Notes under the pieces: model-generated | The model's database searches: none | What the model was told of the DNA's origin: nothing | Seen by the model: only the letters and a program-made list of their open reading frames with translations | Shown here: one piece after another, positions 1 to 21,477 of the stretch | Layout: each line of letters opens with the position of its first letter | Numbering within the stretch: position 1 is the stretch's first letter | Assembly: GCF_949628265.1 (NCBI RefSeq) | Contig: NC_088787.1 | Location: 12,018,501 to 12,082,500 of the forward strand | DNA from: Cloeon dipterum | Lineage: Eukaryota > Arthropoda > Insecta > Ephemeroptera > Baetidae | Length of the DNA stretch: 64,000 nt | Direction: 5' to 3' | Program-made: the position numbers and the translations under genes

Positions 1-707
1 AAAATCAAATTCATTTATATTTCGGTAAGGATTGGTCAGAATTTTGAAATTCAAAACACCACAATTTTCACAGGAAAATTTAGTAAAGAGTAAAGAGCCC
101 TGCAATTTCATTTTTGTCCATGCCAAACGATTCCTATCAGGACGTTGATTTTGCGCTTTTTTTAACCAAGCCAAACGACAACGCTGGTGACCAATCCGAG
201 AGAAGGGCGCTGTTCTCTGATTGGCCTGAGATCGAGACAGCAGCGCCACAGCGACAGCCAGCGTAAATAAGCGGCAAGGCCGGTCAAGCTGTTCTTGCTG
301 CTTACGCCGGCTATCGCTGACTCGATCCTTGGCCAGTTAGACAAGGGCTCGCTTCTCTGATTGGTCGCCGGCGTTCTTGTCGCACTTGCCGACACGTTCA
401 GACCACACCTACAGTTGCTAATTTTCGGCACGTGATGTGTCGAATTGTCGACCAAGCGATTCAGCTGCTTACTAATCGATTGGCATACTGTCAAAAATCA
501 AGTTCCAGTGCTGATTATTTCATTGGCCACACACTCCGTGTGAAAAAGTGTATCAAGCTAAAAATAATATTAAAATATAATGCTCGGAAAGCTGAAAAAA
601 CTGAATTTTTTTTTAATTCCGATTGCTCAGGAAATCAAGTCCGACGTATTGGAGGAAGGTCGAGTGAGGACGATCAGAGGCAGGAACGAAAAGAGAATTA
701 AACATAC
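1..707 (-). other. Intron of pyruvate kinase gene (partial)
   Basis: The pyruvate kinase reading frame ends at a donor at 707-706 and no C-terminal exon is recognisable between here and base 1, so this is read as an intron reaching past the window edge. Open frames here do not resemble pyruvate kinase. It contains an imperfect hairpin repeat at about 165-392. Confidence 0.7.
165..392. repeat. Imperfect inverted repeat (foldback/MITE-like)
   Basis: The two halves are reverse complements with mismatches. The left arm contains GACCAATC..GAGAGAAG..TTGGCC..GATCGAG. The right arm contains CTCGATC..GGCCA..CTTCTCT..GATTGGTC. Matching fragments extend outward to CGACAA..ACGC on both sides, giving arms of roughly 95 bases around a short centre. 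No clear target-site duplication was found, so the superfamily is unassigned. It lies inside the pyruvate kinase intron. Confidence 0.6.
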
Positions 708-2390
708 CTCCGTAGATGAGGGGCAGGATGCCGCGGTAAAGGTGACACTGCCTGGCCACCTGGGCGTACCTGGTGACCGCGATGATGGGACACCTGGGCC
801 TGTACTTGGACATGAGGTGGGCGGAGCGGCCGGACGTGGTGATGACGATGATGGCCTTGGCCTGGCACTTGCCGGACGCCTCGACGGCGGCGATGGCGGT
901 CGTGTGCGTCGAGTCGAGCGGCAGGGTGACCAAGCTGTTCAGGTCGATGAACAGCTGCTTGTGGTACAGCACAGCCTCGGCCTCTCGCGATATGTTGGCC
1001 ATGGTGGACACGCACTCGAGCGGGTAGTCGCCCTTGGCCGTCTCGCCGGACAGCATCACGCAGTCGGCGCCGTCCAGGATCGCGTTCGCAACGTCGGAGC
1101 CCTCGGCGCGGGTCGGACGCGGCTTCTTCACCATCGACTCAAGCATCTGCGTCGCGCAGATCACCGGCTTGCCCATCTGAACCACAAAATGTATTTTCAC
1201 GAGACCGCACACATGTCAAATTTTTCTAAAAAATTTCTAACAATTACTTTGCAAGCTGCCGCAAGCTGCGGACGAGCCGAAAAGCAAAGCAGCGACATGA
1301 CCTTACCTTGTTGCAGCGCGCGATCATGCACTTCTGCGCGAGGAATACTTTCTCAGGGGGGATTTCGATGCCAAGGTCGCCACGCGCCACCATGATGCCG
1401 TCGGAGGCTTCGATAATCTCGTCCAGATTCTGGATGCCCTGCTGGTTCTCGATCTTGGAGATGATCAAGATTTTCTTTCCCTTCTCGCCTGGTCGGAAGA
1501 GATTAGCTCGGGAGAAATGGAGCATTTAGAGCAGCTCACCAAGGATATCCCGGATTTCCTTGAGGGCGGCGGCGTTGCGGATGAACGAGGCGAAGATCAT
1601 GTCGACGCCCTGTTCGACGCCGAACAGCAGATCGTTCTTGTCCTTCTCGGACACGGCGGGAAGGTCGACGGGAATGCCGGGCAGGTTGACGCCCTTGCGG
1701 CTGCCCAGCAGGCCACCGTTCTCCACCAGGCAGTCGAGGAAATTGTCGCCTGCGATTAAATCAGAAAAAAAATTGAGAGCAAATAAAAAGAAAGAGTCGA
1801 GACGCACCAATTTGCTGAACGATGAGCGAGATGAGGCCGTCGTCGACGAACACCTTGCTGCCCACCTTGACGACCTTGGTGATGTTGGCGTAGTCGACGA
1901 ACACGCACTCCTTGTTGCCCTTGTCGGTCAGCGCGGTGTCCGTGGTCAGCCTGATCTGCTGTCCCTTGACGAGCTCGACCTCGGCCGATCCGCCGCCCTC
2001 GAGCAGCCCGGTTCTGATCTCGGGGCCCTTGGTGTCGAGCGCGATGGCCAGCGGGTGCTCCATGCCGATCTTCTGGCTGTAGCTGGCCGCGGCCTGCCGG
2101 ATGTTGGCGATCGTGCTGCCATGGTACTCGTACGAGCCGTGCGAGAAGTTGAGCCGCGCGATGTTCATCCCGGTCTCGATCATCTTCTCCAGCATTTCCG
2201 CCTTCTGGCTGGCCGGGCCTGCGAATAATGCCAAATGTCACGCAAACAAATCCGAATTCCGAATGGACCCACCAATCGTGCAGATGATGCCCGACAGGCG
2301 GATGTGCTGCGACTCGGTATCGATGTTGAGGTTGCACAAGTGCTCCAGGTGCGAGATGGCATCACTCTTGCTACTCCTCTGATCGCCCAT
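708..2390 (-). CDS. PyK: Pyruvate kinase, 3'-truncated by window edge
   Basis: Cytosolic glycolytic enzyme converting phosphoenolpyruvate and ADP to pyruvate and ATP. Hand-spliced exons (minus strand, 5' to 3') are 2390-2273, 2218-1808, 1749-1540, 1488-1307 and 1176-708. They give 463 codons plus one base, with introns of 54, 58, 51 and 130 nt that all have GT..AG ends. Visible family motifs, in order: GIICTIGPAS near the N terminus, [21 protein letters not shown], the B-domain strand around [17 protein letters not shown], the catalytic-lysine signature [22 protein letters not shown], and [14 protein letters not shown]. The last exon ends after RGILPLIYG at a clean donor. The C-terminal domain's final ~65-70 residues, including the usual allosteric-site loop, must lie left of base 1. 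The first ATG sits directly after a splice acceptor, so either the upstream exon is non-coding or translation starts further upstream; I cannot exclude an alternative N terminus. Family identity is very secure. Confidence 0.95.
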
Positions 2391-4667
2391 CTGAAACAAA
2401 CGGACAAACATTTCGTCACTTTTTCGCAAACTGTTCTCAACACTCCCAATTATTAACACGCGCAGATAAATTGTTATGAAACGTCGTTAATATTTCACAA
2501 ATTACGAGTAAGAAGTAAAAAATGTAATCCTAAAATGTTTCCGCACCCTTACACTGAACTCTCACGATCAGGAGTGTGTTTGATTCACCAAACAATTTGT
2601 CCGTTTTATTTAGCAGATATATATATATCACAAGTCTATGACTGCTGGCGAGCAAAAATTCAATTTGACCTGCTTGGTTAGCCGGCAAAAAAATGGAAAA
2701 TGAGTGCGCGCAAAGTGCGTTTTAAAGCTACATACGGCGTGTGAAGGAAGAGGCGTCGTCCAGACCATTTTGCCGGAGCGAGCAGGAATGAACGGCTTGA
2801 AGGTGAAACAACTAGAACAAGTAGTGCTAGTGCCGCTGAGACCAACTACCAAGCCGCGAATCAAAGTTCGAGCGAGCATCTAATGCCACACTGTGTGCCT
2901 CGCGCATTAAGCGGCCGCGAGCCTCGCTTTGGTTTCAAAAATAAACCGAAAGTAACCAACACGGCAGCCCGCTCGCCTCCTCCCTTGCTCCGTGGACATT
3001 GCCAATGGGAATGGGTATGCCAACAATTGGCACAATTGTGCCCACTGCGCTTTTCAACCAAACTCTCTGCTAGTCCGCTTCCGATTCGACAGTTCGTCCC
3101 AGCACCAGCGAAATAGTAAATATATATCCATATTATATTCTTTGTTTTATTAGAAATCTTGTCATTGCCACTTTTAACACCAATGGCGCGTGTCTTCGTT
3201 CGACAGCGGCCAAAAACACCATCATGTCATCACGACCATTCATCTCATACAATTTTAAGACAAAGAACATTCATAATACATAATTCGACTGCTTGTCGCT
3301 TGTCTTATCAGTTTGGAACATTTTCTCCGTCTAAAATCTCAATGAACCGAGTCAGACTGAAACGATGTCAGCTATCATGTTTTCTTATCGATCTGGTCTG
3401 GTCGTTCTATGTGTGCGCCCAAAAGGGACTTTTTTGGGCCAGCAAAAGTTAGCATTTTGCTCAGATCAGTATTGAAAATGCGTGTGTGGCTCCGAGCCAG
3501 AAAAATGTCAAATCTCGATTTGTCCTTTTCGACCTTGGTTGGGGCCGGATCAATATGCGGCGCGGAGGGTAGGTGCAGAGCAAATCGTCACACGACAGCT
3601 ACATAAAAAAGCACTCAAATTAAGTAAAAATGGAGCAATTATGTTAGCTCCATGAAATGCCCAGACACCAAACGCAAGATCGGAATTAGAGCAATTTTCT
3701 TTTCAACCGCTTTTGCCGATCTAAAATTCTCACCACGACGATGCAGCCAATTGAAAATTTCACCCTCGCTCACTTTTGTGGCTTGTGTTCAATTTTTTTA
3801 GCCTGATTCTGCCCCCAATGCGGCGCACAAGTGAATACATAGTGAAAACCCGTAGCACTCTATTACATAAGCGGCTGATTCGTGCCCTGGCGGTCGAGAG
3901 GTACTGCCGCTCTGTTCCGCGAGACCACTTTTTGAGCGGTACAACCTGCTTCTAGTGTTTTCCACTTATTTGTTCAAGGCATGTAAATTTGTTAAAAAAA
4001 AATACCCCGCCTACTTCTAAAAGACCAGGGACGTGTATGGGCACGGCACGCGCCGCATGCCTATCACGCGCCTGAGACATTAATGATCTCGCAGCAGAAT
4101 CCATTTTTTAAAATCCATTTGTACAATGCTTTGCCAGTTTATATAAATTTAGAATTATAACAATATCTTATGTATGACCTCGCCAAAAGACAATAAAGAT
4201 GATGATAATACATCCTCTTCTTCACTTTTGTGAACGTATTATATCATTGCCCCGAGAATGACCAAAGATTAAATTTCAATTTGGCCCATCGCAACTCATG
4301 CTGTCTTGTCCACGAGCCCGCCTCGTGTTTTACATCAATTATTATGTGCGTATGTATCTACTGTAACACGCACTTCAAGCACTTTTCCCTTGTGAAGGAA
4401 ATTTTGACAAAAATTAAACAGGAACTTCTTTCCTTTCACCCAATATGTTGCCGATGACGTTTGTTTAATTTGCATCGAATCATGAGAGCAAAAAGATTTG
4501 CTCAACTCGATAGCTAGACGGACAAGCTCTTGCTCTCATGGGTGCCGGAAACGAAAATAAAAAATGGGAATTTTGGTATCCAGGCAGACTGCTTGTCGAG
4601 TGAGCGAAACAGCTGGGCTGTGGGTTTTGTTAACACGTAAGATTACTTAAAAGCTCGGTGAATTTAC
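2391..4667. other. Putative 5' intron of pyruvate kinase; no other gene seen
   Basis: I see no conserved coding exon here on either strand. The sequence is AT-rich with a few short frames lacking family features. A LINE/SINE-type tail lies at about 4165-4212. Confidence 0.5.
4165..4212 (+). mobile_element. Non-LTR retroelement 3' tail
   Basis: The sequence carries TGACCTCGCCAAAAGACAAT followed by AAAGATGATGATAATA. This is the conserved 3' end plus short-repeat tail typical of LINE/SINE retroposons. Near-identical tails occur at 28896, 47545, 49549 and, reversed, at 48969. Confidence 0.6.
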
Positions 4668-4832
4668 CTTGGAAATTGTTTCTGGACAGCTGCGGCACCT
4701 TCTCACTGAGAATTAGGGTCGTGAATGACTTTGTGTGGCCGACTGCGACTGGAGTGGAGACTGCAGACAGTGCCAACAAGGTCAACGTAGGTCAAAATAT
4801 TAGTGTTTGATTTCACGAATACGCCCCCTTAT
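4668..4832 (-). promoter_or_regulatory. Predicted 5' exon and promoter of pyruvate kinase
   Basis: On the minus strand an arthropod-type initiator (TCAGTG, A at 4707) precedes a ~40-nt segment ending at a good donor, CCAAG|GTAAAT (exon end 4668). Splicing to the acceptor at 2392-2391 would place the pyruvate kinase ATG at the start of the next exon and make intron 1 about 2.3 kb. Upstream of the initiator are a direct repeat AGGTCA-ACGT-AGGTCA (4779-4794) and ACGCCCCCTTAT (4821-4832). This is a prediction from motifs only; there is no transcript evidence. Confidence 0.4.
4779..4794 (+). promoter_or_regulatory. DR4 nuclear-receptor half-site pair
   Basis: Two perfect AGGTCA half-sites in direct orientation are separated by four bases (ACGT). 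The first reads ACAAGGTCA, close to the extended half-site used by ERR/FTZ-F1 type monomers. It lies 72-87 bases upstream of the predicted pyruvate kinase initiator. ERR controls glycolytic genes in Drosophila, so the placement is suggestive, but binding is inferred. Confidence 0.45.
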
Positions 4833-5370
4833 AGTTTATTCGCTGCCAACATCCAAATTTTCCATCAGATGTGAAATAATTTTTTTGTCGCTGCGAACTT
4901 CTTAGAACTTAAAATTAAATTGTTCGATAAGATTTTAAAATTAAATTTATTTGCCATTATTTACACTTTGGAATTTTAAAATGCGTACTTTTAATAAATT
5001 TGAATGCACGTTTTTGTGGCAGCACTGATTCAATGTGGCTTCTTTGTTTCGCTTCTGGAACAGCAGTCCGATGAGCAGGATATAGGTGATAATTTGTGCT
5101 TTTTGCGCAGCAATTCTCTTACTATGAATTTTTCTTGAATTGAAATGTCCTAGCCAGTAGCCATTGCATTGAATTCAAAGTTTGTTAAACTGGTGTTGGT
5201 TTAAATCAGTCGAAAAATCGCACAATGTTATCGCGAATGCATGTAACATAACAACTGTATTGGAGGTAAACAAATGAAGTTTGTGTCAATAATTTATATT
5301 TTAAATCGCGTTTGTATCGTGTTTCTTGGTCGGAAACCTAATTTTGAATTAAAATTAACAGGTGCGTACG

Positions 5371-6535
5371 ATGTCAGTTGAGAGAAAGAAATACGACTGT
5401 CCGGCGTTACCTAAAGGCTGGCAACGAGAAGAAGTGATCAGGAAATCGGGTCTCTCGGCTGGAAAAGTTGATGTTTATTATTACAGGTTGGTTTTCTAAG
5501 ACTTGTCAAAGGTTAAAATGTTGATTAATTTATAATTTGCAGCCCGAGTGGAAAAAAGTTCCGAAGCAAGCCTCAACTCGCTCGTTACATCGGGGATGGA
5601 CTAGACCTGGCCACTTTTGACTTTCGCACCGGCAAAATTAACACCATGTTGAGCAGGAAATCCAGCAAGAAGCACAAGATCGGAGTACCGTATGACTTCA
5701 GGTACGTGATAGATGCTGGAAATCAGGACGCCGCATTGGTTGATGGGTTCAATGAATGCTTGCAGTGCGCCTTACGACGCGTCAGCCGGAGGCCGTCGCG
5801 AGGCTTTGCAGAGTCAAAACAGAGGCGTGAGGAACGACTCGTCGCTGGTGCCGCCGATAAGACAGACGGCCTCGATTTTCAAGCAGCCCGTGTCTCTGTA
5901 CAAAAACCAGGAGGGCAAAGTCAAGTCTGACTTGAAACACGGCCCTCAGGAAAAACCGAAACAGCTCTTCTGGGAAAAGCGGCTGGAGGGCCTGAAGGCG
6001 TGCGACATCGACGGAAACGAATTCTGCTCGATGGAGCTGCCAAGGGGCTTGAAGCCGGTCGGGCCGTACGTCGCGGACGACACGATCCTGCAGTCGGTCG
6101 CCACCGCCCTCCACGTCTCCATGCAGCCAATCACCGGCCAGATCGGCTCCCGATCAGCCCTCGAACGCAACCCCGGCGTCTTCCTCAATCCAGAGCAGCC
6201 CCTTGTCCAGGTCACTCTATTTTATAAGCGCGAAATTCATTTCAATTTTGCCTGGAGCCAGCAGTTAATCAAATTGGGAAAGAGTAAGCACGGTTAAACG
6301 CAGGATACAACAATCAATTCAGATCCTACTTGCTCTCAACAAAAATTTGGGAAGTATCTTTTTAGTGCTGGCGCTGATAAGACTAGTAGAATTTATTGTG
6401 CTCGCTTGTTTGAGGCGTAACACGAGGATTGCTTTGGTGTTGCAGGCTGTGTCGGTGGCTGAGGACGACATAAAGCGGCAGGAGGAGCGAGTGCTGAGTG
6501 CCAGGAAGAAGTTGGAGGAAGCCCTTCGTGTGTAG
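5371..6535 (+). CDS. MBD2/3: Methyl-CpG-binding domain protein MBD2/3
   Basis: Nuclear subunit of the NuRD/Mi-2 chromatin-remodelling and deacetylase complex. Exons 5371-5486, 5543-5701, 5766-6210 and 6446-6535 give 269 aa, with introns of 56, 64 and 235 nt. The methyl-CpG-binding domain occupies about residues 8-70 (GWQREEVIRKSGLSAGK, DVYYYSPSGKKFRSKPQLAR, FDFRTGK). The conserved middle region begins near PIRQTASIFKQPV and includes QLFWEKRLEGL and PITGQIG. The short C-terminal exon encodes a charged helix (EDDIKRQEERVLSARKKLEEAL), which in the family forms the coiled coil with p66/GATAD2. Arg24, Tyr36 and Arg46, equivalent to the DNA-recognition residues of mammalian MBD2, are all present; mammalian MBD3 has Phe in place of this Tyr and binds 5mC poorly. 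An acceptor (TTAACAG) just before the ATG suggests a 5'-UTR exon upstream. Length is close to mammalian MBD3 (291 aa). Confidence 0.95.
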
Positions 6536-6777
6536 TGTGTCTCGGATCAAATTCTGACCGGCGGCGGACTGGATTGCACTTATTTTGGTGGCGTTTGCAT
6601 TTCTACACACGGTTTAATTAGCACCCGCGCGCATTTACATGGACTATTCCCTGACAAGAAGTGCCCCCAGATAATTGGAACTGTATTATAATTAATTGTT
6701 TCTCGTTCCTCTACTGTGTACTGTAACTTAAATTATTTCAAAATTGTAATTTTGCCTGTCTTTGTATTATTTTGAAC

Positions 6778-6783
6778 AATAAA
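6778..6783 (+). terminator. Polyadenylation signal of MBD2/3
   Basis: A canonical AATAAA lies 243 nt after the MBD2/3 stop codon, followed within 20 bases by a TGTG-containing stretch. It is the first good hexamer downstream of the gene. Confidence 0.6.
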
Positions 6784-6785
6784 AT

Positions 6786-7403
6786 CGATCGATGTGACAA
6801 CACCCAGGCGTTGCGTTTGCAAATTAGCACACATCCTCATTATGAATGTTAGTTCGGCTGCAAAGCTGGCCGGCCGGGGGTGAAGGGTGAGAGTTTGCAC
6901 TCTCCATTTTGTGGCAGCACCCTCGAGTCGAGCGGCGGCGGCCGAAGACCAACGGCAAGGCGCCGAGCGTCGGCCGTGCGTGCGCGGCGGGCAGACGTAA
7001 GAAGACAAGTAGGACCAGGACCAGCGGAGACGCCATGATCGTCCTTTACTCTGGCACCGGGCACGCCCACCCGACGAGCCCTGCTAATGCCACACTCGAG
7101 GGGCGTGTCTGAACAAGATGGTGTGCCCACCATCGCGACTGCTGTGCACGCAAAGTCGGCAGTTTGAATTTGGCGCGGCCGGGGCGGCAGCCCCCCCACC
7201 ACTGCACGAGAGACGTCTGGTGTCGGCCGCGGCCGGGCCGGCCAGTGCCGCTCTCGTCGTCTCGTTCTGCTTTTGCCAGTGTTAGTGAAGCCGGCAGAGC
7301 AGCAGCAAGCAGCAGTGCGCACGACCGGTGCAGCAGCTCTCGCACTTGCATACTATCGACCACGAGGGCAGCCCCGAGCAAGCGAGCGAGCACACAGACT
7401 TTT
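6786..7403 (+). other. MEX3 promoter and 5' UTR region
   Basis: GC- and CpG-rich stretch between the MBD2/3 poly(A) signal and the mex3 start. It includes CAG/CAGCAG-rich sequence just before the ATG, as is common in long insect 5' UTRs. No conserved protein is encoded. The transcription start cannot be placed with confidence. Confidence 0.4.
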
Positions 7404-7428
7404 ATGAACCTGCGCCATCGAGGTTGTG

Positions 7429-7445
<17 letters not shown>
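7404..7445 (+). promoter_or_regulatory. Upstream ORF overlapping the mex3 start codon
   Basis: ATG at 7404 opens a 13-codon frame that ends with TAG at 7443-7445. This overlaps the mex3 ATG at 7429 in another frame. Ribosomes using the upstream ATG would pass the main start, so it should dampen mex3 translation. Whether 7404 lies within the mature 5' UTR is an inference from its position 25 bases upstream. Confidence 0.5.
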
Positions 7446-17957
<10,512 letters not shown>

Positions 17958-18006
17958 GCCCCTCTCTCACCCGCACACCCTCGCCTCACCCCCGCAGACT
18001 CTCACC

Positions 18007-18028
18007 AACACACACACACACACACACA
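18007..18028. repeat. (CA)n microsatellite
   Basis: Short CA run 50 bases after the mex3 stop codon. Confidence 0.85.
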
Positions 18029-18788
18029 ACGAAGCAAGCAACCCCGGACGACCGACCGACCGACCGCCCATTCAAGCCCTTCTACTCTCTCGTTCGTCGG
18101 TGAAGCAAGATGATGATTTTTTACAATACGCTTTTTAATTGAGGATTTATACATATATTTGATTCTATTATCTTTGCTACGATTATTAATTCTATATATC
18201 TGATTAATATTATGAAAATGTAGCTAGCGATAAGTTCTCATGTAAGTTGGCAGGATGCACTTCTCTATTTTGCACACGGACCAGACGAACAAACTGAATT
18301 CGAGAATTTTTTTCAATATAAAACGTACAGAGAACCCCGCCATCTGGTGTGTTTGTTTTTTTACGTTATTCGCTGCCTGTTGTTTATATTGATGCGTTGA
18401 AGAGTGCACATAATTGTGTCTGGCTATAAAGACTGTGCCGTCAGCGGGGGTGCGAGCCACCCCCGGTCGAGACGCAGCCCTCGGCCGGCCGGACGGACGG
18501 ACACACTCGCTAGTAAGTGATGCCCCTGTTCTCCCGTACGAATACACATAATTATACAACATATTATATTATATACATAAAAATATAACTCTCCTCCGTA
18601 CGTAGCTGACCTGAAATGAGACACACACACCCCTCACCCCCACACAACACACACTCACACCCTGCGATGTAAGACTTTAGAGAGCAGTATTATCAGCAAC
18701 AAGAAACAACAATTGATCGGTTAACAAATTTTACGAGCATCCGATTGTTATCTCACCGAAGAGTAAATGATAGCGAAACTCAACAATG

Positions 18789-18796
18789 TGTACATA
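18789..18796 (+). promoter_or_regulatory. Pumilio-type recognition element
   Basis: TGTACATA matches the UGUANAUA consensus bound by Pumilio/PUF proteins. It lies 832 nt after the mex3 stop, within the probable 3' UTR. Such octamers also occur by chance in AT-rich DNA. Confidence 0.4.
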
Positions 18797-19366
18797 TTTT
18801 CATTGACTCTTATTGATTGATTCTCTCGATATTTTAAAAGCGTATATCTATCTATATTAGAGCGGAAATACTATTAAATTTGAAATTCGACCAGTTTGCG
18901 CGCGCCACTCCTATCTCGATCTGTACTCTATATCTCTATTTACTAAGCTCTATCTGAAAAAAATAATATCTGCCGACTCGGCCGAGCCCCCGCCCCGCGA
19001 ATTCCGTAGTCAAAGACAAAAAAAAAAGAGAAAGTAATTATTATCAAATTATCCGGAAGACATTTGAACGAACCAAACTATAGAACGCAGCATTCAGGGC
19101 TGTGATTCCACGTAACTGCCATTTGGGGGGCTACACAATACACAACTTTGGTTCTCCAAGCTGGACGAGAGTGCAAGATATAGTAAAAATGAGCGATTCC
19201 CCATATTTTTGCTTACCGATAGTGTAAACATATATATGCGTGCATGTGCAACCAAATAATGCGCGGACACATAGACGATAGCAGAAACAAAGCAAAATAA
19301 AGGCGAACAATATATTTTGGCGCATGAAAAACTCGGCGGAAAACCCACTCTTGTCAGACACACACA

Positions 19367-19398
<32 letters not shown>

Positions 19399-19922
19399 AA
19401 ACAGACGGATGATACGACGACGACGACTCTGAAAAAATAAATTATTGCATATATCTATATTATACATGATAGAGAGTAATAAAAATAATTGCAGGGATAT
19501 AGCTAACGATGATGAGAAGGGGACAAAAGCAAGCAAGCGCGAGACCCCGGTGACAAACACAGACTCTCTCTTGTATATCTACACTCTCATACGGATTCTG
19601 CAGTGAAAATAATTAAATACGCCATTCCTCTCGTTATTTATGATACAACATTAGCATAACTTAAGGCAAATTAAAACATATCCCTTGTTAGCTAGGCGCA
19701 AAAAAGGTAAATTAAGGCGGTGGTGAAAGAAAGAAAAGATTGACGATGATTTGTTACATTTGTGAATTTATGCTGATGAAATTGAATGACCTAAAAAGAG
19801 ATACAAGTTTATCTATCAACTATTTATTCTGTTTTTGTGATATATAAATTTACGTAGCCGTAAGAGAGCATTGATTGACGCGCAGATTTGATGATTATTT
19901 TGATAGTTGCCCTGCTCTGATT

Positions 19923-19943
19923 GTTCGTTCGTTCGTTCGTTCG
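19923..19943. repeat. (TTCG)n microsatellite
   Basis: Five GTTC/TTCG units in the probable mex3 3' UTR. Confidence 0.85.
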
Positions 19944-20682
19944 CACGATTTCTCGCGAGTTTGCTTCGTTTATTTGCCTATGTTATAATTAGTTAAGACC
20001 TAATTTATATAAAAATATTTATATATATAGATACATATATATAACGATCGAAGAAAGAGAGAATACCAAATACAGTCAGCTAATTTATTAATTTATTTTT
20101 TGTGTCATTCTTAGTATTTTTCTAATATCTATAAATTTAGAGTCATCACATTGACGCAGAAATCACACACACTCACTCACTCACTCACACACTATGTAAA
20201 TTGACACACCCTTACACACAGACATTTCTCCATCTCACGTACACACACACACACACACTCAAGAACAAAAGACACTTTTGCTGAATAGAGCAAAACGGAA
20301 ACCCGAAACTCAAAATGTGCAAAGAACAGCATGGCCGCCTGGAGGCCCGTGTCTCCTTAAACGCGCCTCCCCTGAGATGACAGACAGTGTTTACTATATG
20401 TATTTTGCGACTTCTATTTACATGGAAAAGTGGAGAAAAGCATGATGAAAAAATAGCATAAATTATACACGGATAATATATGCCGCTGCCGTATTGTTCG
20501 TTTTTTTTCATTATTGTTTGTGTTCATGATCATTGTTATTGCTCAATGAGGATTATTCGGTGCAACAAACTTGCAATAAGATAGAAACTAACCGTTAATA
20601 CTCCTCGAATCTCATAGGATTGTAATGGAAAAGCTGCTTTTTGTCTCTCTCGTAGTAAGTGTCCGACGATGGGAAAAAAATC

Positions 20683-20688
20683 AATAAA
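20683..20688 (+). terminator. Candidate poly(A) signal of mex3
   Basis: AATAAA followed by TGTGT within ten bases, a good signal plus downstream GU-element arrangement. Confidence 0.35.
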
Positions 20689-21463
20689 ATGTGTACCGGA
20701 CAAACGGACGCGCAGCAGCAGCAGACGAAACCAATAAATTTATACTTTGACCGTTCGGAGAATTTCTAAAAGCGAATGAGCAAACGAGATGGATCGAAGC
20801 ATAAAAAAGATAAAATATGTCATTTTAGTGTGTGCCACAGCGGCTAATCAAGCTGACTCTCAATTCGGCTAGCCGCATCGTGCCTATTTCTCGTCGAGCA
20901 GAATATTTTATTACTTTTGTGTGCTAATATAAATGACGAAACTCAAAAGTAATAAGGATAAAAAAGCAACCCTTTATATTTTTTTCTATGATAATGATGA
21001 TAAAAATGTATTTTTTATTTTTTACACATTGAAGATCTACATAATAAAGGTATTCTATAATTAAGGTATGCATATGCATATATATGTGTGTTTTTCCAAC
21101 AACTGATTGTGTATGATGAAAGAAGAAACAATTAAAACAACCAAAATAATATATATGGTATTTGCGCAGTTTTTTAACGAGCGGAAACATGTATGAACAT
21201 GCGATGTCTCCCACCTTAAGTTTGCACAATATTTATATATGAAGAGTGAAACAAACATTACACGTAAATAATTTAAATACGAGATTTTAAAAGTGACAAA
21301 CAACCTAGAGTTGAAGTAAGTTTTTCTATTTTAAAATATGATACATATTTATGCAATAGCCCGGCCGGGGGGGCGGCTGCCCGACCGCCCCCGCGCCGAC
21401 TCGTATATGAAAGTGAAGATCTAGTATAATTATCAGATGATTGTAGTTCTTTATTAATGGCAA

Positions 21464-21477
21464 AATAAATAAATAAA
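21464..21477 (+). terminator. Triple overlapping poly(A) signal, candidate mex3 end
   Basis: Three overlapping AATAAA hexamers, with a T/GT-containing stretch about 40 bases downstream. It would give a 3' UTR of about 3.5 kb. Confidence 0.35.

Larger units (their letters stand above)
17958..21477 (+). other. Probable long 3' UTR of mex3
   Basis: AT-rich sequence without coding potential follows the mex3 stop. It carries CA/CT short arrays, several ATTTA pentamers (for example near 19.63, 19.82 and 20.09 kb), a Pumilio-type octamer at 18789-18796, and candidate poly(A) hexamers at 19296, 20683 and a triple overlapping set at 21464-21477. MEX3 genes in other animals have long conserved 3' UTRs. 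The true end is not determined, and the transcript could stop at any of the three sites. Confidence 0.45.

Noticed and set aside
580..1395. 271-codon plus-strand open frame over pyruvate kinase
   Set aside because: Antisense shadow of the pyruvate kinase exons; no conserved domain.
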